The notes below the pieces were generated by a model. The model was given only the letters and a program-made list of their open reading frames with translations, was not told the origin of the DNA and searched no databases. 64,000 bases of DNA from Azadirachta indica (lineage: Eukaryota; Streptophyta; Magnoliopsida; Sapindales; Meliaceae). Below, piece by piece: positions 52,241-64,000 of the stretch. The first letter of the stretch is position 1. Each line of letters starts with the position of its first letter. The stretch spans positions 10,042,481 to 10,106,480 of the forward strand of contig CM040448.1 of assembly GCA_022749755.1 (NCBI GenBank). The letters run 5' to 3'. The translations under genes were made by a program, and so were the position numbers.

Positions 52241-52840
52241 ACAACCAGTTTGGATAAGTAAATATATTTATATTTTTTTAATTTAAAGAGAATTTTCATA
52301 CGCCTTTTTATTGAATAAAGAAAAGCACTTTCTCAAAATTCTTATCTAAATAATTTAATTATGTTATTATTCATATAAAATCTATCATTTTTTTCTTCAT
52401 TTAGAGAGATATATAATTTTTTTTTTTTTGGACTCTGTAACTTTCCTCAAATTTAGGAACTAAGATTTTTAATTATGTTATTTTCTTAACGTACTTTTTA
52501 GAATTTAATTTTTTTTAATTTTTTTAAATATATATATATAATAGGTTGATTTCGTTAGGAGCTTCTGATGATAATGAATTGCATGATTTAAAAATATTAG
52601 AAAATTTTAACATTTAATATAAATCTACTCACAATTGTGAGTTACCTAGCTTTATACGAAGAAAAAAAAGAGCCTTCCAAAGAGTTCTTTGAAAAGATAC
52701 AACCTATGTTCAACGACTCTACCAAAAGGTTAGAATTCAAATTGCAAGCTTAAGATGATTATTTTAATAATCACCATATGTTTCTGAGATTTAAAATGAT
52801 AATTTTAAACATATCAGACACTGGAAATTTAACAGCAAGG

Positions 52841-53110
52841 AAATTTTAAATAAGACGAATTATACTACATTATTCATACTATAATAAAGAAAAAATTTTA
52901 AATAAGATGAATATAATACTTTATTCATACTCTCATTCAATGAATTTTTGTTATGGCTAAAATTTTAAACGAATGCCACATCATTCGTATGTACACTCAT
53001 TCTATAAATTTTTGTTACATATAAATTCACTTTAAAATTAACTAAGTTTTAGGTGAGATAAATATACTACGTCATTTAAATGTTTATTTTAATAAATTTT
53101 TATTACAAGA
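52841..53110. repeat. Degenerate tandem array, ~50-80 bp units
   Basis: Units starting AAATTTTAAATAAGAYGAAT recur near 52841 and 52893. More diverged versions (AATTTTAAACGAATGCCACA, AGTTTTAGGTGAGATAAATA) appear near 52962 and 53044. Each is followed by a CATTCAT/ATTCGTATG-like stretch and AATTTTTGTTA. Confidence 0.5.
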
Positions 53111-54012
53111 TGATCTGGAACACGTCTTGTTTCTATTTAATGACCCTATTAAACTAAGACTGCAGATGCTTGACCCAAAAAGTTTGGGTCGCCATAAGCG
53201 GACTTGCAGCCCCAGCTTCCCTTTTGAAATCGGGCGAAGCCTGCAAACCTGAATATTAAAAAAATCATAACAAAAAAAATTACTAATTTAAAATTTTATT
53301 AGAGACCTAACCTGTTACAGTTGTCGAAGGCATATTTTGTCAAAATCTAGGGAATGTCACCTAATTTTCCTTATAAAAATTTTTAAATTTGAAAAAACCC
53401 AATTAAAATCCGGGCTCAGCCCAACCTCGCTCCAAAGGATCACAGACTCAAGATTGAGCTTTGCAGGATTCACCCAAACCGGACCCGAGCTTCCAAAAAC
53501 TCTGCCCGGTTCAAATGTTTTGCCAAGCCGAAGACTGTCTTACTTAAGTTTTTCTCCATATTCCTTATTATTGAGTACAGAAATGCAGCATTCAGAAGAA
53601 TAGCATCAGTAAAAGGGCTTGAATAATAAAAAGACTATTCACAAGATTGCAAAATCACACAAAAGGAAAAAATGCATTTAAAATTTCAATACTCCACAGA
53701 AGTACATACGGTCAAAAGAAAAACTATGAAAATTATAAGATCTAGTTAATCTGAGCGCTGCTACGGTGGCCAGTTTAGATAATAGTCTATACAAAATCAC
53801 CCTGATTAACTAGTAAATAATGGATTGGATTGGATCGATCTGACAGTGTCGTACAGATACCAAATCCATAGCTAGAAACGAGTCTGAAATACAAACGCAC
53901 TGAGGTTCTCAAGGGAGATATGTTGTAACCTACATATATCGTAAGTTCGCAAAAATATATGATTGCGGATGAATTTACCATTGTATCAAAAACTTGTAGA
54001 TCAAGCTCTGAT
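53111..54012. other. Region between LPAT2 stop and the NRPA1 upstream array
   Basis: The right part (roughly 53600-54012) should be LPAT2 3' UTR. At 53160-53550 lie patches richer in G+C (CCGGGCTCAGCCCAACC, GGACCCGAGC) that look like old repeat DNA. No gene. Confidence 0.45.
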
Positions 54013-57000
54013 TTACTGTTGCTTGTCTTGTCTTGTCTGCTCAGGTTCGTCACTGTTCTTGGGTTTTGCTGGGGCCACCTTGGCAGGAGTAGAACGCTCT
54101 GACTGAGAGAAGAGAATCAAGATGTGCATAAGAACAGTGACAATGCCCAAGCCAAATGCCGATATTCCAATACCCTTCCACGAAGATAAAAGTGCAGACC
54201 ACTGGAGAAACTTCAGGGCTCCAAATATTACCATACATGACCAGGAGATAACAACCTGTTTTCAGTAGAAGATAGCAATTAGATCCACAAGCAATTCCGA
54301 CAACCCTGACTAGGACCAAAATTGAATCAGAAATTGGCAGGGTTTAAGAGATTAGTATCTCACAATAAGTGATTTTTTTGGTCGGGGAATTTCCTGCAAC
54401 TCTAGATCACTGAACGTGTCCTCTGCATTATGTTTGTCCAAAAGCGAGTCCTTGTGCACAAATCAAAAGGCAATCAATCAGGAATATAATTTACCTCAAC
54501 AACCAGAAAATAAGTTTAGGCATAAGCAGCAAGAGTATAAAGCTGTGTAGAATAAGTTGCAAGCACAAGCATCCCCCTGGTCCGTCACAACTAGTTGCAT
54601 AATACTCACCTTGGCCACAAAAATATCTTTACACCATTGTGCAACAGCATCATCTGTTTCAGGCAATTCCTTCATCAAATGCCTTCTGAGGTGCACATGC
54701 ACCTAAAAGAGATAAAGAGGAATTAGCTTCATCAAATTCAAAAATCTAGTATAATTGCACATGATCAACGATTACTACTTTGCCACTTGAAAAAGTGCCT
54801 ATTTTTAGTGCAAGATCAAACTGGATTGCATTAACCCTGTACCAGACTGAACTTAGATGGATTCAAACCAATTAACATTGCCATTAACATTCCCAAGGGG
54901 ATGAGAACAGTAAAACCGAGTAATCTATTTATTGTCATCTGGCATTGTTAATCTAGACCCAAATTGCTTTCTACTTCTGAACTTCTTGCATTGTATGACT
55001 CAAGAAACTCAAGTTATCATGGAACATTTGTTAACAAACTCTAACTTACACCAACCATCATTCACTCCACTGATTAGATTATGCAAACCAAAAACAGTGC
55101 ATTAGACCCCCAAAACTGCTATATTTTTCAATTCTTATCAGAGGTAACATCAGTGACTACATTTTATGCCCCACAAAAAATAAGTCATTTGTATCTAAAT
55201 GATAAGATCCATAAACATGGGCATGATGTCATGTGCCCCTAAAAGATAAAAGGAAACAGGGAAAGCAAAATGAAAGAATCAAATATCACAATAAAGTTAT
55301 CAACCTTGCTGCACACTGTTGCATACATCTTTTGAAGGACACAGAGAAGTCAAAGTCTGTGCTCATAAATAAAACAAGTAAAATGCCCCAACAAAAGGGT
55401 AAATACTGCAGCTTAATCATATGCAATATGAAATCATAAGGAATAACTTAAATTTCACAGTCAGAACCATATGTAATTAATTACACAGTTAATCAGAAAC
55501 TCAATCTTAGATGGCTTACCACAGAAGATTGGCCTTTGAAGATTCTTAGCATTGTAGGTGCAGGTGAACTTTTAGGAATGGCTACTGTGACATCATAAAT
55601 GGCTGGGACAAATGAGCGCATCTCACTCACGGCTGCAACAAATCCCTGAAAACTACACATATTAGGTTACAGTTTCAAAATGCAGTAATCAGACCTTATG
55701 ATGAATGCCATGCATATATAGGATCAAAGGATTAGGACCGACAACAGTTTTACAAAACCACAATGATGACAATCTAACTGCAATGCTCACTCCATTTTAC
55801 CAAGCTCTTCAAGGTACATCAGCAACAATGAAATACGAATAAGAGAGCAAGTAATATGCTGGTTACACAATCCAACATTGAGTATTTGTCTGTTTGAGTG
55901 TGCTTTGACCTAAGAATGAGGCCATTCTATATAGATTACAAATAGAATAACCATGAACCTAAAAGATAAAAGTTCAGGCACTTTCAGTATTGTTTTCGAA
56001 TTGGTGTTTTCATAAAATAAAAAATGAAATGAAAATGGTGTTTTTAATTTGATGTTCTCAAAGTTTGGGAACACATCCAGCATTATTTCCTAACATTGTA
56101 TTATGAAATGAGAATTGTATAATGCATAATGTAGAGATAATTTGAAGAGTTGAATCTTAACAATTTCTTTTATCAAATATCATGCAATAGCTAATATTTT
56201 TAAGAAAAAAAGTTGATTTGATTAAGCTTAACTGTTCAAATAAGAAACATTAAAAATAGCTGTATCATTTTCTAAATTTTAAAATATATCTGAACTTTAA
56301 TATTATTATTTATACCAAATAAAAAAATAAAATATTATAGAATATCATCTTCAATCTCGTTTTCAAAATGTAATATTCAATTTTTAACTAAATTAACTAT
56401 GATAAATATAAATACCTCATGATACTAAATAATTAGTAACTATTATTTAATTTTTTTTTTTTAAAAGAGAAAGTTGTGGGAAGAGAGTCATTTTCAGCAA
56501 CATTTTTGCACTTTATAACTAAAAAGTAGAAAACATTTTATGTGTTTTATCAATATTGTTTTCATAAAATGCCTACAAAATATATTCTACACTTATTTCC
56601 TGAAAACAAAACATGGTTCGGCAAGGGGTACGAAACAGCCTCGTAGGATTCTCAGATAAATCCAGAAACTGCAAGCAAAATAGGTCAGTCAATGAAAGTA
56701 GAATACTGATACAGCGAGAGAGAATGTTATAACTAGAATGCATCAACATATAAACCAACAGCCAGATCAGACAGAATTTATTCAGTAAATCCTAGCAAGT
56801 CTTGCAAGGGATTTAAACCGGATCTATTTTTTCAAAACAAGCAACAAGACATTCACATGGAGATAAAAGCGACCAACCTTTGTACGAGGAATCAGAACAT
56901 TTCTAGGAATAGGCAATCCTGTTGAAGATGCATATTCCTGAGCTGCTAAAAGCTTCGCTTGTGTAAAGCGAGTTCCTTCAACAAAGAGAGCCAACCAAAA

Positions 57001-60000
57001 GGGCTGAGGATAGTCTCTTAGACGTTGGAGACCTGACTGCAGAAATAATCCCACATGATTCAGAGGACCGCAACAGTTGATGATGAAAAGTAGACCCACA
57101 TATAATGTAGGTAAAGACAGATAGTTGTAAGAAAAAATGTAGATGCCGTATGGGAACAAAAATGTATCTGTAAATTTGGGGCAAATGTATAAAGCCGTAC
57201 CTTTAATGTGCTTTCATCCTTCGCCCAGTTTCTTTCCAGAAAGAGATACTCAGAAAACCACATTGACCACCCTATGACCTGCACATATTGCACATATTAT
57301 ACAAACACAAAAGAAATGGAGACGTGTTTTGAAAAATGACATGTAAACAGGAACAAGAAATACAGTCAAAAATAACCAAAATAATACTCTAATTTTCATC
57401 ATTTGACATATCATGATGAAGATTGACACTGACATTTGACAAGTACTAATTGGCAGACAAAACAATATTTGTTGCTTTATATTCCAATTGAGCAAACTAA
57501 CCTGCTATTAATACTAGATCAAAACTGTAAGTCTTACATCCTAGATCAAAACTGTCTATGTTTAAAAGCGTTTCACCTTCCATTTAAAAAGAGCGATGAG
57601 CTGAAAAGTGCATACCATCTTTGTCCACCATATCACAGGTCCAGAACCCAATATACTGAGAGAGTTTCAAAATTAAAAATGGTACTCCAGTTTGGTAAAA
57701 ATATGATTCAAGAATAGATAATTATACATCATATATCAACTAAATTGAAAGAAAGCCAATCAAACCAAACTGTCAAAATGTGTTGGATTGGAGCATACCG
57801 GAAGAAATTTTGATGATTTCTTCATAACAGCTAAAGCGCTTCCAAGGCAACCTGACCGCTGTCATAAGCAAATTTAACAATTGCTCAGCAGTAGAAAGCT
57901 TGCAACAATATATGAGATTGAAAATATTGACTCTTGTATAGAAAAGTACCATAAATTTTACATCTATCTTACATTTGGATGAGCTTACATGTCTTCAACA
58001 TAAATTTGCGAAAAAACAGATGTATGTTAAAATTATGCACCGACATTTTCTTATGTCGTCTATGCATGTATGCATGCAGGTATCTTGTTTGTACATGTGT
58101 TACACATAAGAATAAGATTGCAATATATAAATTATGTACCTGAGCCAAAATCCATCCAACGAGCCAATCAATGTCACTTCTATGATTGGAAATGACAAGT
58201 GCATGTTCTTTACCTGTGATATTCAATTATTCCAACATAAGAAAATGAATAAGCTACTCAACAGAATTTCAAATAGACTCCTCTATAAGACTCCAGGAAA
58301 CAAAAATACTACACATATATGTGGAGGAAATTTTAGCCTTACCCATTAAATGCAGTGTTTCACGGTCCATGAAAAGTTTGATCTGCAGTCAGAATCATTC
58401 AAATAAGCAGAAGCTAATTTATCTGGAGGCTAAATAAGCTAGCCTTCGCATTGTAACAATTCTATTTCCATGTTAAAAGAGGATCATCTCATTACTGACT
58501 GAAAAGTACACTAATATATTAGATATAGAAAAAGGAGGGGTAAAAGGATGAAAAATTTAAAATAAATTGCTGAAGTCAACTAATATTCTTTTTTCTTCCT
58601 CCTTTCCTTGCATTAGGAGAGTTTGTCAATACTTTGTGTGGATGATTGTCCTAAAAGCAAATAGATTAAAACTTGCTGAATTATCCAACCATAACATAAC
58701 AGGGATCAACCAATATCAAACACCAGCCAGGCCAAACATTATGATAGGATACTTTTACCTACAATATGGCAAGAATGTAGCAGGCAAATAAAAAATCCAA
58801 TAAAAGGAAATACGTAAGCAGAGAAGCTAAGATGATAAATGCCTCACAACACATTACCAGTTACATATCTACATGGAAACACAGACAACTACAGCTCCCT
58901 TAAACAACTTTAAAACAGAGTCAAAAGGCAACAGCCTAGCCAGTCCTAATACCACAATAGAATGACTATCAGTTACACACGTTGGCCAGTAAATGTGCTG
59001 CAGTTTTGAAACATATTGGCACTCATTTATTGTACGAACAGTTAATACTAAAATTTAAGAGCATAATTCATCCTCACAGTGACTGGTACAAATTGAGATA
59101 TCAGTATCTCTTTTTTTTTTTTTTTTTTTCCAAATTCCACGGCCCTCATTTTTTTTTTCCCTTACAACCAGAAAGAATGCAAACTTCTCATATTCAGCTG
59201 TTAAATCCATGATTCAAGCAACCAAAGTTATTGGAATTTACATGCGTCGATAGTCCTTTTACTTTGGCTTATGTTTATAATCATGGAGTGTCTCTCAATA
59301 ACATATATATAAGATACAGGCCAAAATTTTCCATTAAAGATTTTCTAGGAACACAATTTGCATAAGATAATGAGATTTAAGCACCATTTGTTTGGCTTTA
59401 ACATTTTGCTTATCTAAAGGTGATCTAAAATATTTACTTGCTAATGTGAAAATATGTTTGGCAGTCTCCATAAAAGCTTTGAAGAACACCTCAAATATAT
59501 TGCTAAGAACCTAAAGATAAAATTATATGACGAAAAATATAACCTAGAAACTCTTGCTTACTTATTGGGTTCAAAAACTCTGCTGTAGCAAGCAAAAAGT
59601 CTTCGTCAGAAAATGCGAATGTTCTTCTTCCTGCTTCTAGAAAATTTGTTTTTGAAAAGCAACCAAACAGTATTTTTTTGTTGTTTCAGTATTGTTTTCA
59701 GAAGAAGCAAGCACTCCTTAGTGAATAACCAAATGGTTTGGCTCCTTAGACATTCAACCATTAATAAATGCTAACTAGGTAAAGTTTCAAACTGGAAGCT
59801 CTGTGATCTAGAAAGAAACCATGTAGGACACAAAGAAAAGTACTTGATGAAAGATCACTGATCACTCAATATCGAAATTAATTTAAAAATTCAGAAACCA
59901 CATGAATTAAGTTAACACCTTAACTCCTGCCCACCAATCAACAACCCATACGAGTTCAATCCACAACAATTCTGCTACAACTCTATTGATTCTCCTGTAC

Positions 60001-60706
60001 GTGTTCTTTGACAGTGGTCGGATAGTCACAAAGCAAATTGCCTGAAACAAATCGAATTTACCAATTCAATAAGCTTAATTAATCATAATCCCAAAATGAG
60101 TAAAGGCCCTAAATGAATTCAAGCAAATTGTAAATCTTCACATCTGTCAGAAACAAAGCATAATATACATGAATTCGTGTATAAAAATAACATAGAACTA
60201 AAATCAAACTAAAATGGTCCAACAAAGTACGGAAATTAAATTAAAAACAAAATTGAAAATCCTAATCTCAAAGCGAAAACGGTGACAAATGGTAGAAGAT
60301 TAAGTTCAATCACTAAACGGTTTAAATCATCCCAAATAGGCCCCACAAAATGAAATCTCCACGGCTCAAATTTCACGTCGTCTTCTTTCACCACATTTTC
60401 TCGGGAAACAAACACAAAACATGAGAGGAAAATAACCGTCATATAATACAAAATACAACAAATCTGTGCTGCAAATAACTTAAATCGAACACACAGAATG
60501 CAATTGAATATCTAAAAATCCAAACTAAGTGGCTTACTATAATCAAATCTAAATGAATAACAATATAAATCGAAACTTGAAATAAAATTGAGCAATTATT
60601 AAAACGAAAAAAAAGGGAAAAACACCTGAATGAGATTTACAACGAGGCCTGAAATGAAAAAGAGAAGGCCCAATGGGACGATGACAGCTGCCGCTGCTAT
60701 CGCCAT
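54013..60706 (-). CDS. LPAT2: 1-acyl-sn-glycerol-3-phosphate acyltransferase 2 (LPAAT), 11 coding exons
   Basis: ER membrane enzyme that acylates lysophosphatidic acid at sn-2 to give phosphatidic acid in the eukaryotic glycerolipid pathway. Exons: 60706-60626, 60041-59919, 58382-58343, 58213-58140, 57858-57799, 57278-57201, 57036-56878, 55645-55520, 54702-54610, 54450-54364, 54255-54013. Total 1164 nt, 387 aa plus TAA, close to the 389 aa of Arabidopsis LPAT2. All introns are GT-AG and all phases fit. Seen: start [20 protein letters not shown] with an N-terminal membrane segment (about 8-27); the catalytic HX4D motif NHRSDID (H92, D97); the substrate-binding motif FVEGTR (170-175); [13 protein letters not shown] (about 194-206). 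Two C-terminal hydrophobic segments (about 308-325, 335-356) precede a polar Lys/Gln-rich tail. The C-terminal extension and length indicate the ER LPAT2/3 type rather than plastid LPAT1. The leader (60707-60790) carries CT repeats. Confidence 0.96.
59391..59672. repeat. Possible hAT-like MITE in LPAT2 intron 2
   Basis: The left end CACCATTTGTTTGGCTTT and the reverse-complemented right end ATACTGTTTGGTTGCTTT are similar and of a type common at hAT termini. No target duplication was found, so the call is weak. Confidence 0.3.
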
Positions 60707-60799
60707 GGCCTCTGCTACTTTTGTTTGGTATTTCTTCTTTTTAAGTTATGATTTGATTTGTAGAGATAGAGAGAGAGACACACACGCACACTCTGTGGG

Positions 60800-63440
60800 T
60801 ATCAACGGATTCGTAACTTTCAAAGTGGGGAAAGAAAAGAAGAAATTGCATGTACAGATTTGAAGAAGAGATAAATCTGGGAATTAAGTAAGAGATGAAA
60901 AATAATAAATAAATAATTATTATTTATCAAAATTTTATTTAATAATGTATGGATGGAGAGGGTAGTGTGCGAGATTTAAAGGCGAGTTTTCCCATTTCAA
61001 AGAAATTAGTATTTAGGCTCTGCAACAAATATTTAATTAGCGGCATTCAGGTCGGCTCGGGTCGGGTTAGATCTGGATTCCATATATTTTGACCGATCGA
61101 TCATTCGGGTTTATCATGCAGTAGATTTGTTTTCCTCTTTTTCTTTGCAAATAACAATCACTTTTTATATTTGTATTTTTATTTTTTATCACGTAACAAA
61201 AATTTATTCAAAATTAATTAGTGTTGAATTATTTGAACCAAAATTAATAAAATACAAAAAAAATTTTCAAATCATTAAAATTATTTTCTAGTTGTTAGTT
61301 ATTTTCAAGTTAGTAGGATGCTTTCAAGTATTATAATAATTTTTTAATATATTATAGCATAATGAACTAAGAAGTTAATGTTGCACAGTAAATCCGAAAC
61401 TTAATTATTTTGATCATAAGGATATTTTTATCCAAACGTTTTGAGATAGGTTAGTTTTAAATAAATTTTTATTACATGATCAAAATTAAATTATTAATGT
61501 AAAAGATGATTGTTCTCGAAATTTTCTTTTTTTTTTTAGAAAAAATTTATTATAAGTTGGTTGGTTTTTTGTTGGGTCTAATGAAAGAAATTTATTTAAA
61601 AAATATATTTTTAATAATAAAAAAAAGTCCTCCAAATATAACTTTTGATATATTCAATTGATATCACCTTTAAAAAACATTTAATTTAAGTGATAGATTA
61701 AGATACACCAAATTGTAGGCTACAATTCCCAAATTTTTTAGTTTACAATTAAATCTTAAAATATTTATTAGATATCTCAAAATTTTTTATTTTAATTTTG
61801 AATTTACATGTTACATTTAAAATTTTTAAATTAATTAAATATTTAACAATATATTTAAACTATAAAAATTGTAATGTAAAACTTGATGATTGTATAGTAT
61901 AAACACAACCATGGTATTCCCATATGATCCTTATTAAAAACTTTGCACACACTAGAATTAAGTTTATAAATATAATAAAAGTGTTTTTAACTTATTTAAT
62001 AAACTTTTACAAATAGCAATATAGTTATGAAATTATGGCATAAAATGTATATATATCAACAAATATAATCTAAGATATAGTAATATTATGATAAATAATT
62101 TACATAAGGACTCTAATAGAAGCTCTACCTATGTCAAAAATTTATTCTTATAATTGGATAGGTATTTATATTTATCTTTCTATAAGACCTTTATTGTGAA
62201 GATCTTGAATCCTACCACTAGAGGCTAAAGCTTTGGCGTAATATTTTTTTAATTTTTATGTTATGAAAAATCAAACCCTATTTTTTTTTTTTACAAATAA
62301 AATTTTTCCTTACTCAAAATTTGTAAGTTTTATTTCTAACATGTATTTCTTTTTAAGTGAAATCAAACTAAAATATTCTCTAAGCGTAACTCGAGTAGTC
62401 TAGTACAATATACGTTTGACGTTTTTAAACTATCTTAAATTTAAGAAATAATCAGGATAGATATTTGATATTTTATGATTAAAATTTCGTGTTCCATTAA
62501 TTTTTTTTAAAAAGAAAAACCAAAATTATATGTCTAAAGCAACAGTAATTTAATTTTTGTTGGTAAAATTTGTCACTTCTATCAAAAACCTTTTAAAAAA
62601 CAAAAATCATACCATAATCATACACCTATAAATATACTAAATATATTATAGGACATTATATTAACATATATATATATATATATAAAAAGAAAGGAGTTGT
62701 TTAAAACACAATTTACGTGACCCTTTCCACGTTTTGTACGTGCACGTTATCACCAGGATGAGTTGACATTTATAACATTATTATATTACTAAAATATGGA
62801 CTTTATAAAAATATTGAAATTTATCTTTTAGTTCATATTCCTCCTTATTTAGCTTTGTAAAAAAAAAATTAATAAGTAATTGAAAAAATTGAAAACAAAT
62901 TTTAACGAAGTTAGAAGTAGAAAAGTTGACTTTTCAAATTTTGATCGTGTTTTTATCTTTAAATATAATATTAAATAAATATCATTTTAAATTATAAAAC
63001 TCAAACTTAATCCTAAAATAATTGTTAAATTTTAATTTTTATTACAAAATTTAAAACCTAAATATTTTTTCTTTTTATTACTTTTTTTTTTATTTTAAAA
63101 AATATAATAAAAATTTGATATTTTTAATTAAATTATTTTAAGATAGTATATATAACTAACATTAATTTTCATTCATTAGTAACTATATTTTGATCATTTG
63201 TATACCAAAAAAGTTTTAAATATAAAAAATTATTTTTAAAAATCAAAATATCTTTAAAAATAAAACTTACTAAATATTTAATTAATCCCATCGCTAGTTA
63301 TTTTTTAGCAACAATCCTAAATTCTTCCATAATAAAAAATATGGTAATGAATAAATTTTTTCAAAAAATATTTAATAAAACAGAGCAATTCCTACATAGG
63401 CAAGTGCCCCACACCAGCATACAGATTGCGACGGGAAAAA
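60800..63440. other. AT-rich intergenic DNA upstream of LPAT2
   Basis: The LPAT2 promoter lies at the left edge. No coding region is recognisable. A (TA)n tract is at 62665-62684. An ACGTG-rich spot (62715-62750, with GTACGTGCACGT) resembles bZIP/ABRE-type sites but is too far from any gene to assign. Confidence 0.45.
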
Positions 63441-63448
63441 ATATTTTT

Positions 63449-63623
63449 ATCCCTAAACTTTATCAAAACAACAAACTTGAAAAATAATTCATGAGTTTTA
63501 ACAATTTAGTCCCCAAATATTACAGAGGCACTTGGGCACCAGACACTAGGCACTATGTAGAGACTTCATTGTAAATATTGAGAAAAGCATATTCTGATTT
63601 GTTGTTTTAAAAAAGTTTAGGAT
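63449..63623. repeat. Foldback sequence
   Basis: ATCCCTAAACTTTATCAAAACAACAAA on the left (63449-63475) is nearly complementary to TTGTTGTTTTAAAAAAGTTTAGGAT (63599-63623). The ~120-base spacer contains GGCACTTGGGCACCAGACAC. No coding capacity; probably a MITE or an LTR remnant. Confidence 0.5.
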
Positions 63624-64000
63624 AGAATCTGGTCAATTGGAAATTAATTTTTAAAATAATTCTGTTCTCTCGATTTTTGGATATTAGTAGGGGTCGTTTA
63701 TTATGTTCACAAAATTACCATTAAGACAAAATAAACATCATTTATTTCAAAAGTAAGAATTTTAAAAAATATATATATATATATATAAATTGGGAATGAT
63801 GGTATGTTATATATAGCACACGATTTGTAAAATTCTATGAAGTTGAATTAATTTGTGGACAAACAAACATAACCCTTAAAAAAAATTCTTATAACAACAA
63901 AGCTTTTATAAAAAAAATAAAATTTTAAATAAAAGAATATGTGTGTTTAAGACAAATTTTGTAAAATTATCGAATAATCGTGTTCTTTAAATTTGTTCCT
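63624..64000. other. AT-rich end of window
   Basis: A (TA)n tract at 63770-63787; nothing else recognisable. Confidence 0.5.

Larger units (their letters stand above)
51893..52840. other. NRPA1 promoter and 5' leader region
   Basis: The first ~370 bases upstream of the ATG are clearly richer in G+C than the surroundings and presumably hold the leader and core promoter. Beyond 52260 the sequence returns to AT-rich intergenic DNA. The plus-strand ORF at 52031-52261 is not supported as a gene. Confidence 0.5.

Noticed and set aside
56010..56580. AT-rich block in LPAT2 intron 7 with repeated TATTGTTTTC..ATAAAAT, suspected MITE
   Set aside because: The repeats are direct rather than inverted and no target duplication could be found.
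62150..62240. Possible SINE head (CTTGAATCCTACC)
   Set aside because: Only a loose B-box match; no A-box, tail or duplications.
1..64000. CRISPR array, operons, bacterial or viral genes
   Set aside because: No regularly spaced repeat-spacer structure and no prokaryotic or viral proteins; all intact genes are intron-containing plant genes.

Overview
The window is nuclear DNA of a flowering plant, most likely a eudicot. It is very AT-rich, has GT-AG introns and holds abundant plant DNA-transposon debris, and its three intact genes are plant-specific or plant-type. No bacterial, organellar or viral genes were seen, and the species cannot be named from the sequence.

Three complete protein genes lie head-to-tail on the minus strand. 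LPAT2 (60706-54013, 11 coding exons, 387 aa) encodes an ER lysophosphatidic acid acyltransferase. NRPA1 (51892-32865, 21 coding exons, 1704 aa) encodes the largest subunit of RNA polymerase I. WIP2/NTT (24419-22214, 2 exons, 356 aa) encodes a WIP-type zinc-finger transcription factor. I joined the exons by hand: every junction is GT-AG, all phases agree and no stop interrupts the frames. The three do not form a pathway (membrane lipid synthesis, rRNA transcription, developmental transcription factor), but their order matches the Arabidopsis neighbours AT3G57650-AT3G57660-AT3G57670, so this is an old collinear block.

The left 12.4 kb is transposon territory. It holds three copies of an AT-rich ~700 bp repeat (1-126, 345-1050, 4686-5400), a decayed 'putative plant transposon protein' relic on the minus strand (1497-2830), and a full-length Mutator-like element (MULE, 5726-12404) with degenerate terminal inverted repeats and a 10-bp target duplication. 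The MULE carries a broken DDE transposase gene (plus strand) and, convergent to it, a broken GRF-type zinc-finger gene (minus strand).

A 994-bp non-autonomous MULE (16157-17150) with a perfect 10-bp target duplication and related termini lies 4 kb further on. From 17 to 22 kb and from 25 to 32.8 kb the DNA is intergenic, with microsatellites, MITE-like foldbacks lodged in (TA)n tracts, and one doubtful small ORF. Two tRNA-derived SINE-like insertions and a possible copia-like scrap lie in NRPA1 introns. The NRPA1 upstream region has a telo box and a site II motif, a pair typical of plant ribosome-biogenesis promoters. The last 3.3 kb is AT-rich and apparently gene-free.
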